From contig NZ_CP107836.1 in assembly GCF_036346615.1 (NCBI RefSeq), positions 3,658,001 to 3,722,000 on the forward strand: a DNA stretch of 64,000 nucleotides, read 5' to 3'. The stretch is from Streptomyces sp. NBC_00523 (GTDB lineage: Bacteria > Actinomycetota > Actinomycetes > Streptomycetales > Streptomycetaceae). Below are positions 40,350 to 50,079 of this stretch, in pieces. Below the pieces are notes generated by a model. The model was not told the origin of the DNA. It was given only the letters and a program-made list of their open reading frames with translations, and did not search any database. Made by a program: the position numbers and the translations under genes. Each line of letters starts with the position of its first letter. The first letter of the stretch is position 1.

Positions 40350-40907
40350 TCAGCCGGTCGGCTTGAGCGGCGTCAGGCAGAGCACCACGCTGTTCCGGCT
40401 CTTACGGCGACCCGAGCTCTCGGTGTAGGCGGAGTACTTCTCTGGGTCGCAGAGGTCGGTGTCGGTGGTGTTGTCGTGCACCTCGGCGACCTTGTACTCG
40501 GCGGCGGACGAGCTGCAGTCGACGGAGTTCATGTCCGGGTTGTAGTTGGTGCCCTTGTTCTCGAAGCAGTCCCCGACCGCAGCGGCCTTGGCGTCGGACT
40601 CGAACATGTCACCCAGGCCGAACTTCAGCCCGGCGAGCACGACGAGGCCCACGACGATGATGATGATGTTGCGGGTGGCGAGGAACGCCTTCTTGCCGCC
40701 CGAGGGCTGCGAAGGCCCCTGCGGAGGGGTGCCCCACCCTTGGGGCTGCTGCGGCTGCTGAGGGGCTCCCCAGCCCTGCGGCTGCTGCGGGCCGCCCCAC
40801 CCCTGCTGGGGCTGTTGCGGCGGGTAGCCGTATCCGCCCTGCTGCGGCGGGTAGGCCTGAGGCTGCTGGCCGTAGGGGACGTTGCCCTGCTGCGGCGGGT
40901 AAGTCAT
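40350..40907 (-). CDS. LppU/SCO3897 family membrane protein
   Basis: A 185-residue protein. The first ~70 residues are Pro/Gln/Gly/Tyr-rich repeats (PPQQ, PQQPQGWG), cytoplasmic and disordered. One membrane helix (NIIIIVVGLVVLAGLKFGL) follows, then an outside domain of ~85 residues with four cysteines (AVGDCFENKG, SVDCSSS, DLCDPEKY, VVLCLTP) forming likely disulfides. The pattern is that of the LppU/SCO3897 family, of unknown function. There is no lipobox, so it is a type II membrane protein rather than a lipoprotein. Confidence 0.8.
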   Translation of the reverse strand: MTYPPQQGNVPYGQQPQAYPPQQGGYGYPPQQPQQGWGGPQQPQGWGAPQQPQQPQGWGTPPQGPSQPSGGKKAFLATRNIIIIVVGLVVLAGLKFGLGDMFESDAKAAAVGDCFENKGTNYNPDMNSVDCSSSAAEYKVAEVHDNTTDTDLCDPEKYSAYTESSGRRKSRNSVVLCLTPLKPTG

Positions 40908-40951
40908 CTGGATTCCCCCGTGATTCGTGCGTCGTGTTTGACGCGGGCACG

Positions 40952-42217
40952 CTATAGGACATCACCGCCCCGACTCCAATACGCGAGGCACAGGGCAGAA
41001 CTTGCGTAGAGCAGCGCCACACCGATCACCAGCACCACGGACCGTCCGTCAGGCGGAAGCATCAGCGCGGCGACCGCCGCCGCGGCCACGAAGGCCACGT
41101 TGAACAGCACGTCGTAGAACGAGAAGGCCCTGCCCCGGTAGGCGTCGTCCACGGCGGTCTGCACCACGGTGTCCGTGGCGATCTTCGCCCCCTGTGTGAC
41201 GAGGCCGAGGACGAACGCGGCGACGAGCATCGGCGCCGGAGCGAACCACAGCCCCAGGGCCGGTTCGAGGATCGCGGCGGTGCCCGCGCACACCACCATC
41301 CAACGGAGCCGCCCGAGCCTCCCCGCGGCCCAGGGAGTCAGTACCGCCGCCGCGAAGAACCCGGCACCGGAGACGACCACCGCCAGGCCGAGGAGCGCCA
41401 GACCGTCGTCCTCGTTCTCCGTCCAGGCGTACCGGCAGAGCATCAGGACCATGACGGTCAGCGCCCCGTAGCAGAACCGGATCACCGTCATCGCGGCCAG
41501 CGCCCGGGACGCGCCCCGGTGCTCCAGCAAGTGCCGCAGTCCGTCGAGGAGTCCTCCGGCCGCCGCCCTCAGCGCTGCCCGTAGCGACATGCGGCCGGCC
41601 TCGCGGTCCGGCCCGAGGAGCTTCGCCGCCAGGCTCAGCGCCGCCAGCGCCGAGGCGAGGTAGAGCGCCGCCCCGAGCAGCACCACGGCGGAGTCCGAAG
41701 CCGCCAGCAGCCGTACTACGAAGGCGAGTCCGCCGCCCGCGGTGGCGGCAAGGGTGCCCGCGGTCGGCGACAGCGAGTTGGCGAGCACCAGATGCTTCCG
41801 CTCGACCACGCGCGGCAGAACGGCGGAGAGACCGGCGAGGACGAAGCGGTTGACCGCGGTGACGCACAGAGCGGAGGCGTAGAACAGCCATGCCGGAGCC
41901 CCGAGGATGATCAGGAGGGCGGTGCAGCAGGCGAGCCCGGAGCGCAGCAGGTTGCCGTAGACGAAGACCTGACGCCGGGGCCAGCGGTCCAGCAGCACAC
42001 CCGCGAAGGGCCCGACGAGTGAATAGGGGAGCAGCAGCACGGCCATGGCCGAGGCGATCGCCCCGGCGGACGCCTGCTTCTCCGGCGAGAAGACCACGTA
42101 CGTGGCCAGCGCCACCTGATAGACGCCGTCGGCCGACTGGGACAGGACCCGCACGGCCAGCAGGCGGCGGAAGTCCGGGAGGCGGAGAAGTATGCGCAGG
42201 TCGCGCGCGACGGGCAT
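40952..42217 (-). CDS. Major facilitator superfamily transporter
   Basis: About 421 residues with 12 predicted membrane helices. It resembles the MFS exporter group of macrolide/drug efflux type: LLPYSLVGPFAGVLLDRWPRR is the loop 2-3 signature. The substrate is unknown. ATG 42217 is taken; no ribosome site is clear, and a GTG 15 bases upstream is possible. It follows the terminator of ino1, and its stop lies 44 bases before the LppU-type gene. Orthologues sit at the same place near cca in other Streptomyces. Confidence 0.85.
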   Translation of the reverse strand: MPVARDLRILLRLPDFRRLLAVRVLSQSADGVYQVALATYVVFSPEKQASAGAIASAMAVLLLPYSLVGPFAGVLLDRWPRRQVFVYGNLLRSGLACCTALLIILGAPAWLFYASALCVTAVNRFVLAGLSAVLPRVVERKHLVLANSLSPTAGTLAATAGGGLAFVVRLLAASDSAVVLLGAALYLASALAALSLAAKLLGPDREAGRMSLRAALRAAAGGLLDGLRHLLEHRGASRALAAMTVIRFCYGALTVMVLMLCRYAWTENEDDGLALLGLAVVVSGAGFFAAAVLTPWAAGRLGRLRWMVVCAGTAAILEPALGLWFAPAPMLVAAFVLGLVTQGAKIATDTVVQTAVDDAYRGRAFSFYDVLFNVAFVAAAAVAALMLPPDGRSVVLVIGVALLYASSALCLAYWSRGGDVL

Positions 42218-42239
42218 GGGAGCAAGGGTCACACACGAC

Positions 42240-42272
42240 GAGGGCCCCCGGGCGGATTGCCCGGGGGCCCTC
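42240..42272 (-). terminator. Terminator after inositol-phosphate synthase
   Basis: A 14-base inverted repeat (GAGGGCCCCCGGGC and complement) with a GGATT loop, 60 bases past the ino1 stop and 23 bases before the MFS start. Confidence 0.85.
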
Positions 42273-42331
42273 AACGGCGCGGCAGCAGAGAAGCGTTGCC
42301 GCTCCTCATCTGCGCGGCTGACTCACGGGAG

Positions 42332-43414
42332 TCAGTTGGAGACCTCACCGCGGATGAACTTCTCGACGTTCTCGCGGGCCTCGTCGTCGAAGTACTGGAC
42401 CGGCGGGGACTTCATGAAGTACGAGGAGGCCGAGAGGATCGGGCCACCGATGCCGCGGTCCTTGGCGATCTTCGCCGCGCGGACGGCGTCGATGATGACA
42501 CCGGCGGAGTTCGGGGAGTCCCAGACCTCAAGCTTGTACTCCAGGTTCAGCGGGACGTCACCGAAGGCGCGGCCCTCGAGGCGCACGTACGCCCACTTGC
42601 GGTCGTCCAGCCAGGCCACGTAGTCAGACGGGCCGATGTGGACGTTGTCCGCGCCGAGCTCGCGGTCACGGATCTGCGAGGTGACGGCCTGCGTCTTGGA
42701 GATCTTCTTGGACTCCAGGCGCTCACGCTCGAGCATGTTCTTGAAGTCCATGTTGCCGCCGACGTTCAGCTGCATCGTGCGGTCCAGGATGACACCCCGG
42801 TCCTCGAAGAGCTTCGCCATCACGCGGTGCGTGATGGTGGCGCCGACCTGCGACTTGATGTCGTCGCCGACGATCGGGACACCGGCCTCGGTGAACTTGT
42901 CCGCCCACTCCTTGGTGCCGGCGATGAAGACCGGAAGAGCGTTGACGAACGCGACCTTGGCGTCGATGGCGCACTGGGCGTAGAACTTCGCGGCCACCTC
43001 GGAACCCACCGGGAGGTAGCAGACCAGGACGTCGACCTTGCGGTCCTTGAGGATCTGGACGATGTCGACCGGGGCCTCGGCCGACTCCTCGATGGTCTGG
43101 CGGTAGTACTTGCCCAGGCCGTCGTGGGTGTGGCCGCGCTGGACGGTGACACCGGCGTTCGGCACGTCGCAGAGCTTGATGGTGTTGTTCTCGCTCGCAC
43201 CGATGGCGTCCGAGAGGTCGAGGCCGACCTTCTTCGCGTCGACGTCGAAGGCGGCGACGAACTCGACGTCCCGCACGTGGTAGTCGCCGAACTGGACGTG
43301 CATCAGACCGGGCACCTTGCCGGCCGGATCGGCGTCCTTGTAGTACTCGACGCCCTGGACCAGCGAGGCGGCGCAGTTGCCCACGCCGACGATGGCTACG
43401 CGAACCGAACCCAT
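42332..43414 (-). CDS. ino1: Inositol-3-phosphate synthase
   Basis: A 360-residue NAD-dependent enzyme that converts glucose 6-phosphate to inositol 3-phosphate, the first step to phosphatidylinositol and mycothiol. The NAD site is [18 protein letters not shown]; other family motifs are [52 protein letters not shown] and [13 protein letters not shown]. The ATG at 43414 follows GGGAGC and matches actinobacterial enzymes in length. A PadR regulator gene lies 62 bases upstream on the same strand, in the known Streptomyces arrangement. Confidence 0.95.
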   Translation of the reverse strand: MGSVRVAIVGVGNCAASLVQGVEYYKDADPAGKVPGLMHVQFGDYHVRDVEFVAAFDVDAKKVGLDLSDAIGASENNTIKLCDVPNAGVTVQRGHTHDGLGKYYRQTIEESAEAPVDIVQILKDRKVDVLVCYLPVGSEVAAKFYAQCAIDAKVAFVNALPVFIAGTKEWADKFTEAGVPIVGDDIKSQVGATITHRVMAKLFEDRGVILDRTMQLNVGGNMDFKNMLERERLESKKISKTQAVTSQIRDRELGADNVHIGPSDYVAWLDDRKWAYVRLEGRAFGDVPLNLEYKLEVWDSPNSAGVIIDAVRAAKIAKDRGIGGPILSASSYFMKSPPVQYFDDEARENVEKFIRGEVSN

Positions 43415-43476
43415 TCCGGTTGCTCCCTGTGTGTAATGGATGTTTCTGATGAGCCCGCCGCGGATCTGCGGTGAAC

Positions 43477-44181
43477 TCACTTGGCGGTGTCGCCGGACGG
43501 ATCCGGCGGGTTGTCTCCCCGCCGGGGCAGGCCGTCAGGCTCTCCTGAGGTCTTCTGCTGAGCTGAGCCCTCGGGCGAGGATCGTCGCTGATCCCGTCCC
43601 GACCGCTCGCTCTCGATGAGCTCGTTCAGCCAGCGCACTTCGCGCTCCACGGACTCCATGCCGTGTCGCTGCAGCTCAAGCGTGTAGTCGTCGAGGCGCT
43701 CACGGGTGCGGGCCAGAGAGGCGCTCATCTTCTCCAAGCGCTCCTCCAGCCGGCTGCGACGGCCTTCCAGCACCCGCATGCGCACGTCGTGCTCCGTCTG
43801 CCCGAAGAAGGCGAAGCGAGCCGCGAAGTGCTCGTCCTCCCAGGAATCGGGGCCGGTGTGCGAGAGCAGCTCCTCGAAGTGCTCCTTACCTTCAGCCGTC
43901 AATCGGTAGACGATCTTGGCTCGGCGCCCCGCCAGGGACGAGGCGGGAGCGACGGGCCGGCCGGAGCCGGGTGCCGCCTCCGCCGGAGCGGTCCCCGGTT
44001 CCTCGATCAACCAGCCGCTGGCGACCAGCGTCTTGAGACAGGGGTAGAGCGTCCCGTAACTGAAGGCACGGAAGATGCCCAACGAGGTGTTGAGGCGTTT
44101 GCGCAGCTCATAGCCATGCATCGGGGATTCGCGGAGCAGTCCGAGGACGGCGAACTCGAGGATGCCGGAACGTCGGCTCAA
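43477..44181 (-). CDS. PadR family transcriptional regulator
   Basis: A 234-residue regulator. The PadR winged helix is at the N-terminus ([21 protein letters not shown], then [13 protein letters not shown]). The C-terminal half is a long coiled coil for dimerisation ([20 protein letters not shown]). TTG at 44181, preceded by AAGGAGGGG, is the best start; the upstream frame crosses the operator. A 27-base dyad (44240-44266) 59 bases upstream is probably its own operator. The tail (~45 residues) is disordered. It probably autoregulates and may also control ino1 just downstream. Confidence 0.9.
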   Translation of the reverse strand: MSRRSGILEFAVLGLLRESPMHGYELRKRLNTSLGIFRAFSYGTLYPCLKTLVASGWLIEEPGTAPAEAAPGSGRPVAPASSLAGRRAKIVYRLTAEGKEHFEELLSHTGPDSWEDEHFAARFAFFGQTEHDVRMRVLEGRRSRLEERLEKMSASLARTRERLDDYTLELQRHGMESVEREVRWLNELIESERSGRDQRRSSPEGSAQQKTSGEPDGLPRRGDNPPDPSGDTAK

Positions 44182-44239
44182 CCTCGCCCCTCCTTCTCCG
44201 AGTGCTCTCACGGTCCCTTGTGCCGAATCGATGTACCGA

Positions 44240-44266
44240 GCTGATGTATCGACTCGATACATCAGC
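44240..44266. promoter_or_regulatory. PadR operator
   Basis: A perfect 13-base inverted repeat (44240-44252 and 44254-44266) with one central base; the core is ATGTAT-N7-ATACAT. PadR proteins typically bind ATGTAT/ATACAT half-sites. It lies between PadR and the PBP gene, nearer the first. Confidence 0.75.
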
Positions 44267-44388
44267 ACGATAGATCGGACCGGCGGCGCCGACAAGGGGA
44301 GCCTCAGTGAGCGGCGTCACATCGCCAATTCGTAGGAACCGACTTGCGTTATTTGGGGTGAAGTTCGGTCCCAGGAGGGTTTTGACCG

Positions 44389-44561
44389 TGCGTAGTCTGT
44401 GCGGCATGCAGACCACCGGGAACCGCGAGACGCGCGCATGCGTGAGTGTTCGCGGGCCATCCGGACGCATAGCGGGCGAGCCCGTCGCCGGGCCGGCCCG
44501 TCATTCGGGGGACCGGATCTCACCTGCCGCTTCCAGGCGTTCTCGCCTGCCCGAGGAGTAG
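44389..44561 (+). CDS. Possible short upstream ORF before the PBP gene
   Basis: A 57-codon frame from GTG (44389), preceded by AGGAGGG, ends at a TAG that overlaps the GAGGAG ribosome site of the PBP gene, eight bases before its ATG. It has no domain or family I recognise, starts MRSLCGMQTTGNRETRACVS, and its third codon positions are less GC-rich (about three quarters) than true genes here. It could be a translated leader coupled to the PBP, or chance. Confidence 0.3.
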
Positions 44562-44568
44562 TCGTTCG

Positions 44569-47325
44569 ATGAGCGAGCACCGTCGCAAGACGTCGCAACC
44601 GCAAGGCGGCGGACGTGCCGCGGCCCGACGCGCCGCCCAGCAGTCCTCAGGACGCCGCGCAGCACCGTCACGCGGAGTAACTTCAGCCTCACCTTCCGAC
44701 TCGCATGGCGAGGAGGCCCCGTACGCAGGTCGTGCGGCCACCAGACGGGCGGCCCAGCGAGGCGGCGGAGGCCGTGGAGGTTCCGACGGCGGCGGCGGTG
44801 GACGGCGTCGCGGTGGCGGGGACGGCGGGCACGAGGGTGGCGGGCGCGGAGGCAGGCGTCCGGGCAAGAAGCGCTTCATCGACTACCCGCGCGCCGGCCG
44901 TCAGGGTCTGCGGCGCTGGGTTCCGTCCTGGAAGCTGGTGTCCAGCCTGTGCATCGGCTTCCTCGGCCTGCTGATGGGTCTCGCCGGTCTCGCGTACGCG
45001 ATGGTGGCCAAGCCGGAGGTCCAGGCCGCCGCGAAGGCGGAGAACAACGTCTACTACTGGGCGGACGGCAGCCAGATGGTGGCCACCGGCGGTGAGGTCA
45101 ACCGCCAGGTCATCGACTACGCGCAGATCCCCGAGGCGATGCGAAACGCCGTCATCTCGGCCGAGAACAAGACCTTCGACACCGACCACGGCATCGACCC
45201 CATGGGTATCGCCCGGGCCGTCTTCAACATGGCCAAGGGCGGTCAGACCCAGGGCGGTTCGACCATCACCCAGCAGTACGTCAAGAACTCGCGGCTGTCG
45301 CAGGAGCAGACCCTCAGCCGCAAGTTCGAGGAACTCTTCATCACGCTCAAGGTCGGCAGCGAGATGAAGAAGAAGGACATCATGGCCGGGTACCTGAACG
45401 TCTCGTACTACGGGCGCGGCGCCTCCGGCATCCAGGCCGCGGCCCGTACGTACTACGGCGTGGACGCCAAGGACCTGAACGCGAGCCAGTGCGCCTTCCT
45501 GGCCAGCCTCCTCAAGGGCGCCAGTTACTACGACCCGGCCGGTGCGCCGGAGGTCGATCGGGTGCAGGCGACCGCGGCCAAGAACCGCGCGCGGGCGGAG
45601 AAGCGCTGGAAGTGGATCCTTGACGAGGAGGTGAAGGACGGCCGTATGTCGCAGAAGGAGCGGGACGGGTACACGGAGTTCCCGATGCCCAACAAGCCGA
45701 AGCGGGCCGCGCAGCTGGGCGGCCAGATCGGCTACCTCGTCAACACCGCCAATGCCGAGATCTACGAGCACACCAAGATCAACAAGGACATGCTCGACCA
45801 GGGCGGTTACGAGATCCACACGACCTTCGACCAGACGAAGGTCAATCAGCTGAGCAAGGCAGTCAAGCGCGTCTACGACGAGAACATCGACCCGAAGAAG
45901 CGCCCGGAAGACACCCACGTGCAGTTCGGCGGTTCGTCGGTCGACCCCAAGACCGGCGCGATCCAGGCGATCTACGGTGGCGTGGACGCGACCAGGCACT
46001 ACCAGAGCAACGCCGACCCCACCGGCGCCGCCGTCGGCTCGACCTTCAAGCCCTTCGTGCTGGCAGCCGCCATGGAGTACGGCAAGCGGGACCCGTCCGG
46101 CGACGCGGAGCAGGACGAGTCGCAGCGTACGAAGGTCTCACCGCTCAGCATCTACAACGGTGCCAACAAGCTGAAGATCAAGAAGTACAACGGCGACGTC
46201 TGGACCGACAAGGCCGGCAAGGAGTGGCTGCAGACCAACGACGACCACGAGTCGTTCGGCAACATCACCTTGCGTGAGGCCATGCAGTGGTCCGCCAACT
46301 CCCCCTACGTGCAGCTGGGCATGGACGTCGGCACGGACAAGGTGAAGAAGGCGGCCATCGCGGCGGGCCTGAAGGACGACCGCTACATGGCGGATTCCAG
46401 CGTGCCGTCCTTCTCGATCGGTACGTCCTCGCCCAGCACGACGAGCATGGCCGGCGCCTACGCCACCTTCGCGGCTCGGGGCCAGCAGCGCGATCCTTAC
46501 TCCGTCACCGAGGTGAAGAAGCGCGGCAAGCCGGAGTACCAGCACAAGGCGGTCACCAAGAGCGCCTTCGACAGCGTCATCGCCGACAACGTCACGGACG
46601 TGCTCAAGAACGTCGTGGCGAAGGGCACCGGTACGTCCGCCCAGCTCCCGGGCCGTGAGGTCGCGGGCAAGACGGGTACGACCGACGACAACCTGTCCGC
46701 GTGGTTCGTGGGCTACACGCCGCAGCTGTCGACGGCGATCAGCATGTACCGGCTGGACGACAACGAGAAGCACAAGAACCGTGCGTTCGAGAAGATGTAC
46801 GGCACCGGTGGCAAGGACAAGATCCACGGTGCGTCGTTCCCCGCGCAGGTCTGGCACGACTACATGGTCGAGGCGATGAAGAAGGAGAAGGCGGAGCCCT
46901 TCCCCAAGGCGGAGCCGATCGGGGACAAGGTCTACGGCGGCGGCGCGTCCAAGAAGCCCTCGCCGACGCCCACGCCCACGCCGACCGAGACCGAGACGAC
47001 GAAGCCGACCCCGACGCCCACGCCCACGCCCGACGTTCCGACCCCCGACCCGAGCGACACCTGCGGTACGTGGGGCTGGAACTGCCAGGACAACGGCGGC
47101 GCCAACGCGGGCACCGTTCAGGGCAACGACGGCGGTACGGACACGGGCACGAGCCAGGGCAACGACGGCGGCACGGATACCGGCACCTCCACCGGCACGA
47201 CGGGTGGGGACGACGGCTCGGACGGGGGCACCGGAACCAACAACGGCGCCACCGGGGGCAACACCAACGGCACCGGGAACAACAGCACCGGGACCACCAG
47301 CTGGTGGGGTGGTACGACCGGGTAG
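44569..47325 (+). CDS. Class A penicillin-binding protein (transglycosylase/transpeptidase)
   Basis: A 918-residue bifunctional peptidoglycan synthase. The cytoplasmic N-terminus (~118 residues) is Arg/Gly-rich; one membrane helix lies at 122-146. The GT51 domain has the catalytic Glu199 in SAENKTF (Asn200 where Asp is usual), GGSTITQQYVKN (229-240) and GYLN. The transpeptidase has STFK (491-494), SAN (575-577) and KTG (701-703). The last ~130 residues are Thr/Pro then Gly/Thr/Asn/Asp repeats, probably crossing the wall. It should polymerise and cross-link lipid II, which MurJ supplies. GAGGAG ten bases before the ATG. Confidence 0.95.
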   Translation: MSEHRRKTSQPQGGGRAAARRAAQQSSGRRAAPSRGVTSASPSDSHGEEAPYAGRAATRRAAQRGGGGRGGSDGGGGGRRRGGGDGGHEGGGRGGRRPGKKRFIDYPRAGRQGLRRWVPSWKLVSSLCIGFLGLLMGLAGLAYAMVAKPEVQAAAKAENNVYYWADGSQMVATGGEVNRQVIDYAQIPEAMRNAVISAENKTFDTDHGIDPMGIARAVFNMAKGGQTQGGSTITQQYVKNSRLSQEQTLSRKFEELFITLKVGSEMKKKDIMAGYLNVSYYGRGASGIQAAARTYYGVDAKDLNASQCAFLASLLKGASYYDPAGAPEVDRVQATAAKNRARAEKRWKWILDEEVKDGRMSQKERDGYTEFPMPNKPKRAAQLGGQIGYLVNTANAEIYEHTKINKDMLDQGGYEIHTTFDQTKVNQLSKAVKRVYDENIDPKKRPEDTHVQFGGSSVDPKTGAIQAIYGGVDATRHYQSNADPTGAAVGSTFKPFVLAAAMEYGKRDPSGDAEQDESQRTKVSPLSIYNGANKLKIKKYNGDVWTDKAGKEWLQTNDDHESFGNITLREAMQWSANSPYVQLGMDVGTDKVKKAAIAAGLKDDRYMADSSVPSFSIGTSSPSTTSMAGAYATFAARGQQRDPYSVTEVKKRGKPEYQHKAVTKSAFDSVIADNVTDVLKNVVAKGTGTSAQLPGREVAGKTGTTDDNLSAWFVGYTPQLSTAISMYRLDDNEKHKNRAFEKMYGTGGKDKIHGASFPAQVWHDYMVEAMKKEKAEPFPKAEPIGDKVYGGGASKKPSPTPTPTPTETETTKPTPTPTPTPDVPTPDPSDTCGTWGWNCQDNGGANAGTVQGNDGGTDTGTSQGNDGGTDTGTSTGTTGGDDGSDGGTGTNNGATGGNTNGTGNNSTGTTSWWGGTTG

Positions 47326-47345
47326 AGCCCGGTACAGCAGGCGAT

Positions 47346-47377
47346 GAGGGCCGCGGCACCCCGGTGCGGCGGCCCTC
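47346..47377 (+). terminator. Terminator after the PBP gene
   Basis: Outer arms GAGGGCCGC/GCGGCCCTC and inner arms GCACC/GGTGC form a stem 21 bases past the stop; CGTCCTTT follows. Confidence 0.75.
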
Positions 47378-47413
47378 GTCCTTTCCACAGCGCCGTACGG
47401 CAGGATGTGCGGC

Positions 47414-48919
47414 ATGCCAAGCGCAGAGGACACGAGCGTGCACCAGGAACGGCCCGTCGTACGGCCCACGCACCGGGACGAGGTCGCGGCGGCCGGGAGC
47501 GAGCTGATCGGCGGGAGGTCGGGCCGCTGGTCGCGGCTCGGCAGCGCCGCACTCACCCCGGTGGGGGCGATCGCCCTGGTGGCCATCGGGATGTTCGCGC
47601 TCGGCATGGTGCAGAAGCTGCCCTGCTACAACTGGGCCTGGTTCAGGGGAGCCGGCTCCCAGTACACGCACGCGTGCTACTCGGACATCCCGCACCTGTA
47701 CTCGGGGCGCGGCTTCGCCGACGGACTGGTGCCGTACTTCGACCGGCTGCCCGGGGACATGCAGTTCCTGGAGTACCCCGTTCTCACCGGGGTGTTCATG
47801 CAGGTCGCGGCGTGGCTGACCCCGGGCGGGGGTTCCATCCAGGGGCAGGAGCAGACGTACTGGCTGGTCAACGCGGGGATGCTGATGATCTGCACCGCCG
47901 TGATCGCCGTCTGCGTCGCGCGCACACACCGGCTGCGCCCCTGGGACGGCCTGCTGATGGCGCTCGCGCCCGCCTTCGCGCTCACCGCCACGATCAACTG
48001 GGACCTGCTGGCCGTGGCTCTCACGGCCGGGGCGATGCTCATGTGGTCCCGGAGCCGCCCGCTGGCGTTCGGCATCCTGATCGGCCTGGCGACGGCCGCG
48101 AAGCTCTACCCCGTCCTGCTGCTGGGGCCCGCGTTCGTCCTGTGCTGGCGGGCGGGCAAGTGGCGGGAGTTCGGGGCGGCGGCGCTGGGAGCGGCGGGCT
48201 CCTGGCTGGTGGTCAATCTGCCGGTCATGGTCTTCGCGCCCGAGGGGTGGAAGAAGTTCTACACCTTCAGCGAGGAACGCGGCATCGACTTCGGGTCGTT
48301 CTGGCTGGTCATCACGCAGCGCACCGGTGAGTCCATCGACGTCGGCACGGTCAACACCGTCTCGACGGTGGCCACCATCGCGCTGTGTGCCGCGATCGGT
48401 GTCCTGACCCTGACGGCACCGCGCCGGCCGCGCTTCGCGCAGCTCGCGTTCCTCGTCGTCGCGGTGTTCATCCTCGTCAACAAGGTCTACTCACCGCAGT
48501 ACGTGCTGTGGCTGATCCCCCTCGCCGCGCTGGCCAGGCCCCGCTGGCGGGACTTCCTGATCTGGCAGACGTGCGAGGTCCTGTACTTCCTCGGGATCTG
48601 GTTGTACCTCGCCTACACGACGAGCGGCGACAAGCACCAGGGGCTGCCGACGGAGGGCTACCAGCTGGCGATCGTGCTGCATCTGCTGGGCACGCTGTAC
48701 CTGTGCGCCGTCGTCGTACGGGACGTCGTGATGCCGGAACGCGACGGGGTGCGGCGCGACGGCTCGGACGACCCGTCGGGCGGGGTGCTCGACGGGGCCG
48801 AGGACGTGTTCGTACTGTCCCACCTGGTCGATACCGGTGCGGCACGCCGGGAGGCGCTGCCCGCGGCGCCCGGGCCGCGGGTGGAGTGGGGTACGGCCGG
48901 CACGCCCGCCGCCGACTGA
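47414..48919 (+). CDS. Glycosyltransferase family 87 integral membrane protein
   Basis: About 501 residues with 10-12 predicted membrane helices. The first long outside loop contains YSDIPHLYSGRGFADGLVPY and QFLEYPVLTG, typical of GT87 polyprenol-phosphate-mannose-dependent mannosyltransferases; AAKLYPVLLLGPAF and VNKVYSPQYVLWLIPL are also conserved in this group. It probably transfers a sugar from a lipid carrier on the outer face; the acceptor is unknown. ATG 47414 has AGGA eight bases upstream. Its tail is disordered. It sits beside PBP, racemase-like and FemX genes. Confidence 0.82.
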   Translation: MPSAEDTSVHQERPVVRPTHRDEVAAAGSELIGGRSGRWSRLGSAALTPVGAIALVAIGMFALGMVQKLPCYNWAWFRGAGSQYTHACYSDIPHLYSGRGFADGLVPYFDRLPGDMQFLEYPVLTGVFMQVAAWLTPGGGSIQGQEQTYWLVNAGMLMICTAVIAVCVARTHRLRPWDGLLMALAPAFALTATINWDLLAVALTAGAMLMWSRSRPLAFGILIGLATAAKLYPVLLLGPAFVLCWRAGKWREFGAAALGAAGSWLVVNLPVMVFAPEGWKKFYTFSEERGIDFGSFWLVITQRTGESIDVGTVNTVSTVATIALCAAIGVLTLTAPRRPRFAQLAFLVVAVFILVNKVYSPQYVLWLIPLAALARPRWRDFLIWQTCEVLYFLGIWLYLAYTTSGDKHQGLPTEGYQLAIVLHLLGTLYLCAVVVRDVVMPERDGVRRDGSDDPSGGVLDGAEDVFVLSHLVDTGAARREALPAAPGPRVEWGTAGTPAAD

Positions 48920-48941
48920 GCGGGGCGGGCGGCGCGCGGAC

Positions 48942-49973
48942 TCAGCGTTCGACGATGCGGTCGTACTGCGTGGTCGTGTGGCGCAGGTGGGCCACCAGCT
49001 CGTCGCCCACCCGGGGCTCCTCGGCGTCCGAGGGCACGAACAGGATCGACACCTGCATGTGCGGCGGTTCGGCGAACCAGCGCTGCTTGCCCGCCCAGAC
49101 GAACGGGGACAGGTTGCGGTTCACAGTGGCCAGGCCGGCCCGGGCGACACCCTTGGCGCGCGGCATCACGCCGTGCAGCGCCTTCGGGGCCTCCAGGCCC
49201 ACACCGTGCGAGGTGCCGCCGGCGACGACGACCAGCCAGCCGTCGGACGCGGCCTTCTGCTGCCGGTAGCCGAACCGGTCGCCCTTGACGACGCGGGTGA
49301 CGTCGAGCACGGCGCCCCGGTACTCCGTCGCCTCGTGGTCCCCGAGCCAGAGCCGGGTGCCGATGCGGGCGCGGAACCGGGTCTGCGGGAACTGCTGCTG
49401 CAGCCGGGCGAGCTCGTCGGCGCGCAGGTGGCTGACGAACATCGTGTGCAGCGGAAGCCGGGCCGCCCGCAGGCGGTCCATCCACGCGATGACCTCCTCG
49501 ACCGCGTCCGACCCGTCCGTGCGGTCCAGCGGCAGGTGGAGGGCGAAGCCTTCCAGGCGTACGTCCTCGATGGCCGCGTGCAGCTGCCCGAGCTCCTCCT
49601 CCTTGACGCCGTGGCGCTTCATGGAGCTCATGCACTCGATGACGACCCGGGCGCCCACCAGGGCGTGCACCCCGTCCACGGAGGACACGGACCGTACGAC
49701 GCGGTCGGGCAGCGGCACCGGTTCCTCACCGCGCCGGAACGGCGTGAGGACCAGCAGGTCACCGCTGAACCAGTCCTTGATGCGGGCCGCCTCGTAGGTG
49801 GTGCCGACCGCGAGGATGTCGGACCCGAAGCGGATCGCCTCGTCGGCCAGCCGCTCGTGACCGAAGCCGTACCCGTTGCCCTTGCAGACCGGAACGATGC
49901 CGGGGAACTGGTCGATAACGGATTTCTGGTGCGCCCGCCAGCGCGCGGTGTCGACGTACAGGGAGAGCGCCAT
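48942..49973 (-). CDS. Alanine-racemase-like PLP protein
   Basis: A 343-residue protein with an alanine-racemase fold. The PLP lysine is K31 in VCKGNGYGFGHE (classical VKADAYGHG); a Tyr in RFGYRQQ matches the second catalytic base. The arrangement differs clearly from the housekeeping Alr, and MSSMKRHGVKEEEL and GTRLWLGDHEATEYRG are peculiar to this subgroup. Its substrate is uncertain. It is 106 bases downstream of femX and probably co-transcribed, so a role in making a D-amino acid or a wall precursor is an inference. No good ribosome site is visible before the ATG. Confidence 0.75.
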   Translation of the reverse strand: MALSLYVDTARWRAHQKSVIDQFPGIVPVCKGNGYGFGHERLADEAIRFGSDILAVGTTYEAARIKDWFSGDLLVLTPFRRGEEPVPLPDRVVRSVSSVDGVHALVGARVVIECMSSMKRHGVKEEELGQLHAAIEDVRLEGFALHLPLDRTDGSDAVEEVIAWMDRLRAARLPLHTMFVSHLRADELARLQQQFPQTRFRARIGTRLWLGDHEATEYRGAVLDVTRVVKGDRFGYRQQKAASDGWLVVVAGGTSHGVGLEAPKALHGVMPRAKGVARAGLATVNRNLSPFVWAGKQRWFAEPPHMQVSILFVPSDAEEPRVGDELVAHLRHTTTQYDRIVER

Positions 49974-50079
49974 GGCCGGTCCGGGACCCTTCTGGTGGCT
50001 GCGGTGGATCAGGGAGGAGAAGCGTGTTCAGGCCCCATTGAAACCAATGAAGACGGTTTCGTCAGCTGTGGGGCTCGGA

